Source: Setaria digitata (taxonomy: Eukaryota; Nematoda; Chromadorea; Rhabditida; Setariidae). From it: a DNA stretch of 64,000 bases. The stretch lies in NCBI GenBank assembly GCA_003640385.1, contig RCAB01000372.1, forward strand, positions 1 through 64,000. Reading direction: 5' to 3'. Shown here piece by piece: positions 12,041-25,582 of this stretch (position 1 is the stretch's first letter; each line of letters begins with the position of its first letter). The position numbers and the translations under genes were made by a program. The notes under the pieces are model-generated. The model searched no databases. It was not told the origin of the DNA and saw nothing but the letters and a program-made list of their open reading frames with translations.

Positions 12041-15000
12041 TAGATGAGTTAAAGTTTGGGACTGACAACGGTAGAATACAATGTGTAACTTTGAGTTGTG
12101 GCTGTAGCCAAATTGGTAGAAATTTGGTAAAAAATGTAGCGTTCGTTATATTAAATTAGCGATAAATTTATGGTAACAGGGCACTGAAGTCAACAAAGCA
12201 TGTGCATATTTGTTAGACATTTCTATCAAGCTGTTGTCAAAATTCCATCATAATTAGATATATTTCCTCTCTAAGCTTTAACTTTCCCTTCTTTCACACC
12301 GCGAGGATAGACCATTTATGACATGATAAAGTCTACTTCGCAATGATTAACTCTTCTTTTAACTTCTCTTTGCAATCGTTATGCAAAGATTAAAAAGTTT
12401 TCGTATTCACTGTATTCGCTAGAAGTTTCAGAAATGTTGTACGGATATTCTTCTCTGTTTCAGTTTCTTATTAAAGACTAAATTATACCTGCGACATTAT
12501 TAATCCTTGCTTACAAGCATGATCTTATTAACAATCAATTTCTTAAAAGTGACATTTAAGTTTGAATAAATTAAACCCCTGTTTATAGCAGAATAACAGA
12601 GTTTTTAGTTTCAACATAAATACTATTGGTTGACTGTATATTCGCTGAAAATAATGTAAGTTGCTTTGCAAACGGCTATTAATTTTATTAACAAACAGTA
12701 AATATCTGTTAGAATAGCAATTATGATTTCTTCAATTCAGTCTATGAAGTTGATATTTCACATTTCTCCTCAACCTAATTTCTCGAATGAGGAACTTTGC
12801 CGATTCTCAGAACTATTATTTATAAACAAAACAATGATTTAGTGGAGATTCTTGAAGAAAAGTTTTATAAAAGAATCCATGAATTTTCAACAAAACATTA
12901 ATGGCTGACTTCGAGTTATTTGGTGTTATAGAAAAAATAAATAAACGTTATAAAAATATGCAATCTTAATCTATAATGTTATTTCTTATTCCTAAAATTT
13001 AAAAATTTCATGTGAGGTAGCAAGAGCTTAAGAAAAAAACATCGGAAATTAGGGAATCAATTTTCTTGTCGTCCACAAAAGTTGTTTATTTTTTTCGAAA
13101 TGGATTCGTAATATGTTGCTAAGAAAAAAAAATTATAATAATTCTAAATGTTTGAAAGGAATAAAGGAGAAGTGGCTGAATAATCCCTATCAAAGTCATT
13201 CATGCTGGGATTACAATTAGAGTGTTGGTTTTTTTGTAGCTAACATAAGACTGAAATAAAATTCCCAAGGCATTCAAAATATTGTTTGCTTTTCAATAGT
13301 AAAGCCAAATTTTAGTTACCAATGGGCACAAAAAAAACCAAGATGATTTCTAGAAAAAGTTCGATTTCCTACAGGATGATCCTCAACTAAATAAAAAACA
13401 TAAGTCATATAACTTTGAAGATTTGTTGGCAGCTATGGAACCTCAGAATATTTCCTGCATGCAAAAAGAGTTCAGTTTTATTGACACTTAATTTATTTTA
13501 TTAACATCATTTTACAGCAAATATAAAACACAAAAATTTATTATAATGCTTAACTGAATCAGTATCCAACAGGAATAAATCACTATTCTGTTTTCAGGCT
13601 TGTAATGCTTCTCGATAAATTATTTGAACGAGATTTGTTTTTTAATGGCCGAATTGTATATGCAAAAAAAGTTTCAAAATCTTAGCCTATTAATGGTCGT
13701 TTGTTCATAGGCCATTATTGTAATAAAAGCAATTTACAAAATATAAAATAGAATGATCAAACACGACGATATATGTTCAAGAGTCAAATGTTTTGTTTCA
13801 TTCAATTCTTTCGATTAAACTTTTGCGGTCCTAAAATCAAGAATTTATTGGTTGCATTTCGATAACGATGTTTTTTGCAGATATATGGAGCATAAACGGA
13901 CTAGTCGTAAATTTTGATATACATATGGTCATTAAATTAGTATTAAAATTTTTAAAGTGATATTTTAAGGAATCTGTTAAATTATTATTTCATCTTCTTG
14001 ATAATTCTAAAATGATCATTGCAGAATTTTAATTCTGAATGAAAGAAAGAAGCTCTGAATAAATTTTAGAAAACAGGAATTTATAAATGCGCGGTTTATT
14101 GTATTTGAAATGGTTTGCTTAAACTAGTGTTAAAAAAGGCTAATAATCTTTTATTAGACACTTGCAGAGAAGAGGAAAAAATGTTAACCTAATTAAACAG
14201 ATTTCATTTCAGTACAGTCTCCAAAAACAATAATTAAAATAATGTTGAACAGTTAAAATATGAGCGAAATTTGTCACATTATTGCTGTCTGATATGATAT
14301 CAAGCAGATATAGATATAACAGATATACATATTTTCAGTATAAAATAATATAGTTATTTCCTAACAACAAAACTTTGAATCTCGTCTATTTGATCATGAT
14401 TGTAAGTGTAAAATCAAAATAAACATGAGAGAAAGAGTAAAAGAAACGGAATTGATAAGCTGAATAAAATTATTACCAAAAGAAAAATACAAATGAACGA
14501 AGATATTAAGATAAACAGAATAAATATGAAACCAAGATTTAAAAAAAATGCAATCCTCGCGTTTATGACGTTGGACACTGCTGTTATTTGTGATTATTAT
14601 GAATTAATATTTATCAGTTTGCTTCTGGCTTTATCAATATTTTCTGCTTCCATATTATCTATTTGTTTAAAATTTTATTATATTCTCATATTTTTTCATT
14701 TCAATTGTATTATTTATAGTATTATTTCGACAATGCATTTGGTTAGTGTTGGTAAAAGTAAGTGATTCTCTTACAAGAAACCAGACAGCACCTTTTATTT
14801 TTGAATCAGGTCGATATCCGATACTTTTCAATATTATCAGATATGCTGGGTGGATGAAAGCAGTTGAGCTTTCTTAGTACAGTAGTTAAAGTATTGAAAC
14901 TAATTAATTGCTTTGGGATTTAAGATAGCTATATCGTTCTTCTAGACGACTGGTAACAGCAGCAGAAAGCATCCACAAAAGCAGGGTTGGCTGTGAAAGC

Positions 15001-16102
15001 AGAAATTCTTTCCCAGTGTGTTTCGAAATTTTCATTATACAAATTAAATGTGTTTCAAGACATATTAGGATTTAAATGTACCGGAAATCCCTCTTGGGCT
15101 TTATTCATAAAAGACTCGAAAGTTTTTGGATTTAAGATTTGAATATTCCGCTTGAATGAAAGGGCAAGTCATCCATTAGATGAGAGATCTAATAGAAAGA
15201 CTTAGTAAGTATAAGACAAACTTTGTGGAAAATTATAATCAACAGAGTACACACAGCTGGTGGAGAAACAATGCATTAAAGCTGAAGTTTATCCCTTCAT
15301 TTCTCGATTTTATTATTCTTCTTCTAGGGCCTGAAAAATTGCCAGGATTCGGAAATTTTGTATGATTCCTCGTACAATTGAGTAATGCTGCATATCGACG
15401 GAAGGAAAACAGAACTTATTTTTAATTCTGGAGGTAGAAGTTGACATTTTACATGCAGCTTATTGAAATAACATTTTTCTTCCTATGCATAAACGTTTTG
15501 ACACAATTTTGCCAAAGCTTCTAGCACTCTTTTTTGTGGCTGTCTCTTTTTCATTAGCAATTTTTGTCTTAGCGCTGCTGAACACTACTTATCAGTAACG
15601 GTCACCTCTTTATATTGCTTCATTAAAGTTAGAAGGGTGCAAAAATGGATATGTCATTAACTTAAAGCAGTGCAATAAAGCAAAACAACAGAAGATTAGT
15701 AAGGCTTTTTTTAATCTTTTGGTCCAATTTTTTGATAACTCAGTCCAGAAGATTTTGACAAATTGAAAGTTCAATCTTATGCGTAGTTCAACGTTAATCT
15801 TTAATTACTCTAAAATTTATTCTCTAATTCGAGCGAAAAAAGGAAGGATCATGTCCCACTGATTGTAAAAGGGAGCCTAAAAATGGCAACATGACAACAT
15901 TTTACTCCTTATCAAATCACATTGGATACCACTGATATAAGATAATTTGACAAAAAAAAAGAAAAAAAAACACCGGTAATTCTTTCAGTTTGTCCATATA
16001 TACTGACCCTGACACACACTCACACACACATACACGAAATTTCCTCTAAATTTTCATTATTTAAATAAAAATCTGATTTGCAATTTTTTTTTGAGCCAAA
16101 GG
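12041..16102. other. AT-rich stretch with no supported gene
   Basis: Frames such as 14493..14765 (plus) are Ile/Phe/Leu-rich and look compositional. A short CA-type microsatellite lies at 16011–16035. Nothing else recognisable was seen; the right end is the 3' flank of the minus-strand rhodanese gene. Confidence 0.5.
16011..16035. repeat. CA dinucleotide microsatellite
   Basis: An interrupted run of CA dinucleotides about 25 bp long lies in the 3' flank of the rhodanese-like gene. It is short and imperfect. Confidence 0.8.
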
Positions 16103-18735
16103 TTAGAATTTTTTCTCAGGTATAACTTTAAGGAATTCTGGTGCTCGAATAAGCCATTCTGGCCAAGAGCCAAAATAAATGCTTGAATTATAGCCAAGCT
16201 TTTTTAGTGTAAACCATGTTAAACTGGAACGAATAGCTGATGACGAGTATACAATCACTGGTCTATTCTCACTGAGCTTTCGAGATCGAAACTGAGCCTT
16301 AAGGTCTAACTCATCGTGCCACTTCTGAGCATCCCAGTCATAAACGTCATCTGCCGGAATATTAACCGCTGATCGGATATGACCATACACCGCATCTGAT
16401 GAAATACCTTCGTACTGCTAAACAAGGAAAAGAACAGTAGCCAAGACGTAACCGCTGATGAAATTGATAATAGAGTAATTGAGTAACAGTGAATTCAATG
16501 ACTTACTTCACGATCCTGAGCATCCACCAAATCATGCGTCCTTAGTTCGGTGTTTATGAGGACATCATCAAAGGTACAAATTACCTGTTGTGAACAGATG
16601 ATTTATAAGTAAACTTCCAGTAATTGTAACTTCATTGATATGGACGAGATGTGCTTAACATAATCTACTGAGAAAGCTCTTTACTTACAGCAGTATTCCA
16701 CTCAGCTCGGAAATGACCACTTCTCTGCAAGTATGTGCCATCACCACTTTCCGTTTTGTACTGAGCTGAATTCTCCTTCAGTTTTTTCCATTCGTTAAAG
16801 CCGCCAGAGTACAACGAGACTTTGAGGTGTCCAAATAGCTGTGTTAAAGGAAAGTGTAGTAGATTGAGACTCACAGTGACAAAAAATTATCATCTTCCCA
16901 TAGTCAGTTATTGTTCTTTTAAAACGAAATTATCAGTGATAAAGCTAGTTAAATCTCAGTGAGATATAATTTTGGGTCAACAATTTATACCGTAAAAATC
17001 CAGAAAGCATGCGTAGCCCATATAACTTCTCCACGGTCATAAATAATCACATAGCAGTCTGCGTCTACGCCTAAACTTCGAACATAGCGTTGAAACATAA
17101 GTGGATGAATAGGCATACCGTTTACACTCAGATTCGCAAACTGTAGTAGACGTGCCGATTCAATATGTTCTTCACGGTATTCCCTTCTTAAAAATGGATA
17201 ATTCATTTGATGCAGCATATGAAAGTGATGTGAGATGCCAGTGGTAGGTAGTCTTCAACAGTTTGCATAGAATTCACGTGAAACGGACAACGGAACTAAC
17301 TGTGATTCTTCACTTCGATCAGTGCCAGCTTCGAATAAACACAGTTTCCGCTTTGTAATAAGCAACGTTAGAAGAAAGGATGCCATAACTTCGATATCAA
17401 CTTTTGATTTTATCACATTTGCATTCGAATCACTACTGTACAAATTTTCTGTGGAGTGTTGCCGAAGCTGCAATAGTCTTCAAGTATTTATTTGAAAGCA
17501 AAAAAATCAGTTTTTTATTTATGGCAATGTAAGTATGAAAAATTGAAATTAGCGCTTTTAACAAAAAGTTTAGCGCTGAGATGACCACTGCACTTGAAAC
17601 ATACAATTCCGTGGAAAGAAAATGTGGTGAAATAAAATATTCATTTTTAGGAAAATTATTTGGCATGAACTTGACGACAAATGAAAACCATACATTGCTC
17701 CGACGGGATCTGATATTTAATTTCAGAAATCCAAATGAAACAAAAATGAGGATTGAATTAATTTTGTTATATTAGGTCTTGAATTACATACAGTAGGAAT
17801 AATTGACTGGGGTATATTTTCGAAGTTAGCTTCTTTTTTCGGCTCCCAAGCCAAAAAATAAGCCAGCAGTAGGACGAATAATACAGTTATAGTTGCGAGC
17901 AAGCAAGCCAATGATACTGATTTCGAATGACATCCACTTTTCTGTAATGTCTAAATGAATTTATTGTTATCATTTTATCACTCTATTTCTGCTCTTCACT
18001 CAAATATATGCAATTAGTTTCCTTCCGTAGCAATTGCATACTTAGTTTATAATCATTCTCAAGGTTAGGTTTTGAAAGTTTAATCATTTCTTTTGAAAAT
18101 ATATTGTTTGGTCCTTTTTTCTAACAAATAGAAAAAAGCCCTGAACGCAGTAAATTAACCAATGCTGCGAGAACTGAAAAAGCTTAAATTTACTAAAATT
18201 TTAATCAGCTCGGAAGAAAAGCGAACCTGTTTGTGCTCTATGACAAGATGAGTTGGAATAATTTTCTGCAACGGATTCATCGGTGGTAATGGTGGTGGTG
18301 ATGGTTTCTTAAATTTCGTTTAAACTAATCAAATACAAGCATATAAGATGATATTTCAAGCTCGAATTTAAACTTAAGACTTCTGACTTTCGCAAAATTT
18401 TGTAAAACATTATAAATTTAGTAATTTCTAACATAGATCTTGAATTCTCTAAGTTCTGGCTAGCCACCTACAAGCAAATTCTACAAAAATTTAATTTCTT
18501 TTTCTCAAAAAGTTTAATCAGGACTTTAGTATATAAAGTTTGATATAGAAAATAGTTAATTAATAGTTTAGTATAAAGAAATTTGAAAAATATGAGGGAC
18601 AAAGACCTGGGGAGGATCGGGTGGTCTCGAATAGTAATATTCAGGATCTTCGTAATCCTTCTGTAAATCTAATGCACCATTGTTATAATTATTTTGGTTG
18701 GAAAATCCGTGTCGGGCAGTTTGAAACGCTGGCAT
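16103..18735 (-). CDS. Membrane-anchored rhodanese / mercaptopyruvate sulfurtransferase-like protein (likely inactive)
   Basis: Eight exons join in frame: 18735..18607, 18307..18227, 17941..17792, 17467..17301, 17186..16991, 16838..16689, 16584..16507 and 16417..16103, giving about 421 aa. (A second AG at the last junction would remove one Gln.) Residues 1–70 are polar and Pro-rich, a single hydrophobic segment (about 79–101) suggests a type II membrane anchor, and two rhodanese domains follow. Family marks include EEHIESARLLQF and VIIYDRGEVIWA in domain 1, YSGGFNEWKK between the domains, and GHIRSAVNIP and FGSWPEW in domain 2. Sulfurtransferases of this family carry the persulfide on a Cys in a short loop after a beta strand. 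Here the loop reads VIVYSSSAIRSS, with Ser375 (codon 16244–16246) where Cys is expected, so sulfur transfer by the usual mechanism is unlikely. An in-frame TGA at 17255–17257 falls inside a 114-bp intron in this model. The start is the first ATG after an in-frame stop. The exact paralogue is uncertain. Confidence 0.9.
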
Positions 18736-20155
18736 TTCCGTCTACTGTTGCTTTCAGGCGTTATAGTGATGTCGTTGCTTTTGGGAACATATCTAGGAAA
18801 ATTATAAAATAGTCTGATTAAGATAATAAAACAAAATAATCATTCTTTTTTGAAAGAGACCATTTGCAACAGATGAGGTTCAAAATCTCGAGATGATGCA
18901 AGAAAAACAAGTGGTAATGGGAAGTTGAGAAGTTTCGCGTTAGAAAATATTTGCGCAGATATGAGAGAGGATAAATAAATGTGACTTAATTCTGACTAAC
19001 AAAGTAAGAATGCCAAACAAACAAAAATTTTGAAGCAACAATAAATTTACATGGAAATTTAAATCTGTAAATTAGAGATTTTTTTTCACCTTTTATACAG
19101 TGTAGAATTCTGTTAGTCAATAAAGAGTAAAACTATTACTCCCTGCTTAATGCTTTTAACTTTAGAAATTTTATTGCTTGAAATAATCCATCAATGATCA
19201 CACAAAGATCTTTTTATTGGTTTTGTATTTTTGCGTGGATGACTTCCAGTTTGGAAAATAAATTTTAAATTTGAATTGAAACAATTCCTTTTTACACTAT
19301 GATAGAATACCAAAAATGATTGGATATTAATGTTGTATAACAAATAAGTTTAACTGTTTGCAAAAGACTTTACTGTTCGAAATTTCAAATAATTAATTTC
19401 GTCTCATTTGTTTAAAACTATTCGACGGTTTTTCTTAATTTTATGTTTCTCAATCAAAATGGGTTCCTTCACTTAGAGTAAGAAGAAAAGTACAATTAAA
19501 ATTAGAAAATGGAATTGCTATCTTTAAAGAATGGATTAAATGTCTACTGCCATCTCAAATCATAAATGTCATTCAAAAGACCTAATACAGCACTCATTAT
19601 TCGATTTTGCGTGAAGTGGTATCGAACGGCCGCGTAATTCAGATTCTGGGAAATTTAAGCGTATTAAAAAGGGTTATTAACCAGCAAAAATATTTATGCA
19701 TTTTGGTCTTCGGAAAAGTGCAACAACATAACTGATAAAAAGTGGATCCACGTGATGTCTGAAATTCGCAGTTCAGAGAATTAATCATATGTCATTCTTT
19801 AATGACAATGTCAAATGGCCTATGAATTACTTAAAATTTTCACCTGGCCACGAAAAATCACGTTGGAGAATCTCAAGGAATGTTCACGAAAAATTTCATG
19901 TAACACAAAATAAAATATTCTTCTCGAACTTGGAAGAAATCCAACAAACTATAAATAAGTGTAGAAATTGATTCGAAGAATTAAACAGAATGTAAATCAA
20001 ATTGTGTCATCAATGTATTTTTACTTTAATGAATGATTAAGTAGTCAAGATCTTCTGACAGTTTTAATTATGAAATCAAATGATAGAAACTAAAAAATTT
20101 GTCGAAAAGAATCAACCAAGGATAATTAACTTTAGTAGAGTCGCTTTTTAAAAGG
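18736..20155. other. Upstream region of the rhodanese-like gene, no supported gene
   Basis: AT-rich sequence 5' of the rhodanese-like start codon at 18735, presumably holding its promoter. The short frames, such as 19789..19971 (plus), have no splice context. The ATG is not preceded by a strong acceptor, so the transcript's 5' end is not visible. Confidence 0.5.
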
Positions 20156-22896
20156 TCATCTTTCCGTTATTTCTTTCATACGCCGTGTTATCCATTGTGG
20201 ATAGTCATTTTCTACCTGAATTTTTTGCTTCTAACTTAGAATGGAAACTAATCCAAACAAAAAAACCAACTTTTGTGCTTGTTAACATTCTTATTCTTTA
20301 TTTTTAACATCTTTAGACAGTAGAATTTGTCCAAATGCTTCTGTTAGTCACTTAAAGGAAAAATTAGACTTCTTCTGTATTACTTAGTTGTCGAACACAA
20401 TGAAAAAAATAAAAATAAAAAAATTGCAGGTAATATGCTGCAGGTAGTGTTCATGAGCACGCAGAAACAGAAATCAGCGGAAACCGTGCTGGATAGAGTG
20501 CTTCGCTCATTAATGAATCAAATTTGCCACACGGGAAAACGAGATAACCAGGTATGGACAGAGCTGCATCAGGAACTTCTTGACAGAACGGAAAATCGTG
20601 GAAAATTACTCTCTGAGAGGTGGCGTTCCAAGGCACTGAGTCAACTCCTATTCACTTGCTTGTTGAATCAATTTGAAATGGAATTTGAAGACAAATAAGC
20701 TTTAAATATGGTGCACAGCGTATCTGTGACAATTAAGATTAATGAAAAATGAAGTGATTTTCTTTGGATCGAATGAAGAGGAAAATCGAAAGAGAATCAT
20801 CGGAAAAGGAATGCGGTACCTGATTCTATTCATCAGCTTACAGATGCACTTCGTTCGAAAGAATCTTTTTTTTCACAAACAACAAACAAAGAAAAATGGA
20901 AGAAATGAAAACAACTGAGAGGAATTGATTTTTACAAGAAAGAACGACTGAAGTGCCAGTATAATCGTGGAGTTTGGATAATTATGTTTTTCTTAATAAT
21001 TCGTTGATTAAAAAAGACTGATATGGTAAGGCTTGCAAAGTTTGACGTGAAAAACTGACTGCAGTTTTGGAAGTAGCGCTGAAGCTAAAGAATGTCATGG
21101 TCAATTGGATCGACGTCACCGTGGAAAGATGCTCCTTTGTGAGACTGCATAATGGTGGTGATTGAGAAATTAATTGTATTTCCTGTCTATGAGTATAGAG
21201 ATCGCCAATCATTTTTAATCTAGCGAACTTCTTATAAGTTAAAAATAAGCCACGGTAGATTTTCTCAAGACTGTTTTACACAAATTTCAATAATTTCCGA
21301 AGTAATTAATAGATGGAAATTTATTGAAATTAGACTTCAGAAGCCTGAAAGAGACATTCAAAACTTCATTGGTTGTGGAAAGAGGAAAGACAAACGACTA
21401 AAAAAATTTCAGCTTTTTTAAAGGACAGAAGATAACAGGAACTTTTTCATTCAAGTTATTTGACTGAACAAAAGAAAAAAGACAAAAATGGCGAAACATA
21501 CCAAAATGCTTTTGAAGGTCGTAACTGTGATTTCTCCACGGCAAAAAAGAGAGACAGAAAAAGAGGATGGTGGTTTTTAGAAAATTGGAAATATTTTACG
21601 TCACAAAAAATGCAGTCATAAAAAGATAATGATTTGGTTTGCTTTTTTCCGGTGCGATGAATTACCGCACGGCAAAAAAAAAACCCAATTACTGGAAAAT
21701 TATCGTATTATTTTGCATATTTTGATGATATTGAGCTCAATATCATACACCTTTCATGTTGTGCTTTCATAATTTACTGTATTTATTAAGGACTGGAAAA
21801 GAGTGAAAAAAAATTTAAAAAAAAGAAAACGTCAATGAGAAGAAAAAAGGCAGTGAGGAAATAGTAACAAGAAAACAAATGATATATTAAGGGAAACTCG
21901 ACGGTTGTTGACCATCGAACGAACGATCCAATGCCAGCAAATAAATCAAAATTTATATTTTTAACTTCATTATTAAAATATGTGAAATTAAATAGTAATT
22001 ATTGATAATTCCATCAAGATTTGCAACTTCCGGATAACAGCTTCATATGCCCAAATTTTCAACCCGTATCTTTATTCTAAGAGATAATAAATGCAGGATA
22101 AATTATTGAAATGTGCAATACTTATTGGAAAGCCTTTATTGAGACAACTCTTTGCAAATTAAGTAAGCTTGTAATGATGGAAAAAGAAAATACTCCACAC
22201 GGAAGGATGCAATCCTTTCAAGCATAAAAACATTCTCTATTTGAACAGAATTGTTAGACATAACTTTGTAAGTCAGAGATATGTCATTTTCTTCATATTT
22301 TTTAGCCCTTTTAATCAAGTTGCAACTTGGCCATCAGTATTCTTTAATAAGATGACTATGCTAAAGCGAATCCTCATATGTTTGGGAGCATGAATATTAA
22401 GCTTAGATAATTCCTTTTGAAATATTGCATTTCAAAGGTGACTTCTGATAATCACGCTAAAGTTTTGGATTCTTCAATAATTAAAGACGGGGTTTAAGCT
22501 TTTGATAAGAGTCTAACTAACACTATACTTCAGCGAGATAATTTCGATTGATTTTGACTGATTTCTTCGGTAAATAAATCATTCAAAATAAAGTCATGAA
22601 CCACTAACTGTTTCATATTCAAATGATTCAAACAAATGCATGCTTTCTAACAAATTGTTCTAAAGCGAAAGAATGTTTTATTAACTGATTTATAAGTTAG
22701 TGAATTGCTGAATAATAAAGTAGTCTGATCTGTTTTAATAACTTCACCTTGCCTTCAGAATTTTCAAAATTAACGGTAGAGAACAGAACTTCGCGATACT
22801 CACTAATAGGTACAGTATATGTCATGACATTTTCGAAGCAACGAATCCATCCCTTGCGCTTTGATCGTTGGCTAGTCTGGACAATCTGAAGTAATT
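20156..22896 (-). CDS. Tentative two-exon fragment of an unrecognised gene
   Basis: Exon 22896..22748 (acceptor TGTTTCAG, donor GTGAAG) encodes 49 residues with a basic start and a mixed core (TSQRSKRKGWIRCFENVMTY). Exon 20215..20156 (acceptor AAATTCAG) encodes 19 residues (VENDYPQWITRRMKEITER) and a TGA. The first ends in phase 0 and the second starts in phase 0, so they can be joined across a 2.5-kb intron, but nothing proves they belong together. The frame of the first exon stays open to 22981, so its real 5' edge could lie further upstream. No family recognised. Confidence 0.25.
20435..20698 (+). CDS. Hypothetical 87-aa protein with distinct base composition
   Basis: This plus-strand frame encodes 87 residues rich in Arg, Glu, Leu and Gln (LHQELLDRTENRGKLLSERW in the middle), probably mostly helical, ending FEMEFEDK and TAA. 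By eye it is clearly richer in G and C than the surrounding sequence, which supports coding. A TTGCAG acceptor lies a few bases upstream of the ATG, so it is either a trans-spliced single-exon gene or the last exon of a longer one. It has no signal peptide, membrane segment or recognisable motif. If the minus-strand candidate around it is real, this gene would be nested antisense in that intron. Confidence 0.5.
   Translation: MLQVVFMSTQKQKSAETVLDRVLRSLMNQICHTGKRDNQVWTELHQELLDRTENRGKLLSERWRSKALSQLLFTCLLNQFEMEFEDK
21030..21154 (+). other. Short open stretch, possible coding remnant
   Basis: Two overlapping plus-strand frames stay open here. One encodes a hydrophilic peptide with three spaced cysteines (SFGSSAEAKECHGQLDRRHR then a short tail and TAA). 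It is G/C-richer than its flanks and lies 330 bp after the 87-codon frame. No acceptor or start codon fixes it as an exon. Confidence 0.15.
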
Positions 22897-22981
22897 CTGA
22901 AACAGTTCGTGTAACAATCAGCACACGAGTAATTAGATGATTAATCCAAAATCTTTTTACTGTTCGACCACTTACTACCAT

Positions 22982-25582
22982 AAATGGATGGATTATGTCA
23001 AGCTTAAACTTGATTACTGTATATTCAAAAAAGAAACCTGAATCAGATGTTTATTGATAATCTTGTGACTTGTTGCTTTGGTTTTAATCTAAAGTTGATA
23101 TCCGAACAACATTGCTTTTCCCTTTCAGATGAATTATAGCAATTCGAGACATTTAATGCCAAGTACAATCAACAAAATATCCTTGTCACTTAAGACTACA
23201 TAAAAAAATTTGACATAAATTAAGCCGCTTTATAGTTGCTAGTGAGTTATTTCTGTGACTCAGTTCAATACAATAATCTAATCGTAATACTTCTAAATCC
23301 ACAGCTCACTAACTAATAACATATTTGTTAGTCATTCTGTTCAACATCATTTCTGATTTGTGTTGTCCCAGTTTGATCAGCACTTATTATTTTATCGCTA
23401 TTTTAAAATAAAAGTAATTACAATTTTCAGTCAAAAATAGTAAAATTAAAGCAAGCCTAATGAATTTAATTGCTCACCTTTGAATGATCTGTTAACTTTC
23501 ATTTTTTTCTTTTTTTTGCTTCATTAGTACATCATCTGACATGTTATTAATTAGCTGCTTATTTTTAATTTATTTACTGATTAATTCGTGACGATTAAAT
23601 GAATTGTCTAAAATAAATTATTTATAGCATAAATAAAAGTTGGATTTCATGGAGGTAAATACAAAGCAATTTACACGAAATTGGTTTCTTCTTTAATTTC
23701 CAAAACGCTTCATACACTTACTATTCACAAACCAAAGATATAGGTATTAATAATCAGTTTCGTTAATAGATTCATTGAAATCATAAATATTAAAACTCTT
23801 CGAAGATTACAAAATGTGGAATCGAAGCCTTTTTACAATCAAGTGCTGGGAAAATGTGAAAATGATGTCTTTGACTTGAGCATTCATAACTTTTAACTTT
23901 TAATTTTTCATTATCAGGATTGCTACGAATTAAATCGAATTGCTTGGCAGATTATCGTCTTTTAAAAATATTCTGAATGCCCGCATCCTGTCATAAATTC
24001 TCGATTGTATTGCAATCTCATAAATCACAGGCTCCAATTTTTTGTTTTTGTAAATCCTTTTGGTAATTGCAAGTTATCAGCATGCAGAAACATTATTGTT
24101 CATTAGTGGCATACATAGGTTAATTCAGTTGGCTACCCTTCGACGCTTCCTTCTTTAATTTTTTAGAGGCTTCCAGTACAAAGTAAAAATATCGAGGGTA
24201 TTAATTTAAAGCTTAATGAAAGATTGAGGTGAATTTGGACGAAGCAGAAGGAATTGTCATTTACCTACATGCCACCTGATGAGGAGGAAATCTAGCCTCA
24301 GTCAGGTAACATTAATAGCGTTTGTAAAAACAGACATTTCTGGACATACAAAGCGAATGATCGAATTGCTATTATAGATTGTTTATCGCAAAAGTACGCC
24401 AAGACAAGTCACTACTTATCTGCATTAGCAAACCTAAGTTGAGTAAAGGTCAAAAATAGTGCTAAATCTAAAATATCCGTCTCTGTTTCAGCATTTTGCT
24501 TTTGTTCGAATTACCATTTGCCTTGAATAGACCCTTCGAAATAAACTCCCTCTTAGAATGAGACCAGTGTTTAATGAAAAAACTTTGCTCGAATCTTGCT
24601 GATTCCTGATTCCAGTTCTTCTTTCTATTGTTCTAGAAGATATTCTTATGTAATTTCAGCGTATTCCTGGAATCTTAGCGTAACTTTACCCATTAGGGAC
24701 CTCAAGTTGAATAATCAAAATGATTTTTTTCCTTTTCATTGGGAGAATATGGAAAAAGGTATTTTATAGGTCAGAATTTGATGCTGAAATTGTCATATAA
24801 AAAGCGGTCTTAGAATCATTCATATTTCTATCTTGAACATAACCAAGTAGTGATTAAACTGCTGTCACTTTAGTGTTTCCAATTGCATTTTTCTTGGTTT
24901 TACGATCATTTCTTCACTTCATTACTGCGGTTCCTTTCTCTCTTCACCTTCACAAATATCCATAATCTTAATATTTAATTTTGAGCAGTTCAGAAACATT
25001 GTAGAACTTTGAAATTGTTGTTCTCTCTGTACTGACAAGGAAGAAGTATTGTAGAAATAAAGCCATTAGATCAAAAATTTCGAGGTGAACAAAGAAAAAG
25101 TGCTTTGTACATAGTTAGTAATGAAGAACAAGTTATTATGTAACATTTAAAATTGGTAAGGATACGAAAGAGATCTTAAAATGACTTAAAACTTTTAGGT
25201 TACACTGACAAATTCGTAGTCAAAAATCTTGTTGAAAATATTGCAGAAACAGGAAATAGCATTTAGAATAAAGAGAAAATGATTTTTTTTTTTAGTTTTT
25301 CGAAGTTATAATGAAACTCCGTAACTTCCTGACCAAGGAAAATTTGGTTTTAAAAACAAAAACATTGAATTCAGAAAAAAGATATTTCAGAAGAATAAGG
25401 TGCTGGAATCCTGTGACATGATCCACTTGCATGTGTTCGGAATTTTATAAGCATTTAGATAAAAAAAATATTAATTAACTCTGATTTGTTGCTATTAATA
25501 TTTCTCTTGTAATAAGGGTAGAAATCGTTCAGATTTGGAAAATTGGGAAAGTTTAAGAGGGAGACCTTTCTATTATTTCATC
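22982..25582. other. AT-rich stretch with no supported gene
   Basis: About 2.6 kb with no open frame worth calling on either strand and no visible repeat or RNA gene. Scattered AATAAA-like and poly-T tracts are expected at this composition. Confidence 0.5.

Noticed and set aside
14493..14765. 90-codon plus-strand frame with hydrophobic C-terminal half
   Set aside because: Its Ile/Phe/Leu/Tyr richness is what AT-rich DNA gives by chance. There is no acceptor, donor or neighbouring exon.
17255..17257. In-frame TGA inside the rhodanese-like gene, suggesting selenocysteine or a pseudogene
   Set aside because: A 114-bp intron (17300–17187) with a GTTAGT donor and TTTTTAAG acceptor removes it and restores the family pattern of the first rhodanese domain with correct phase.
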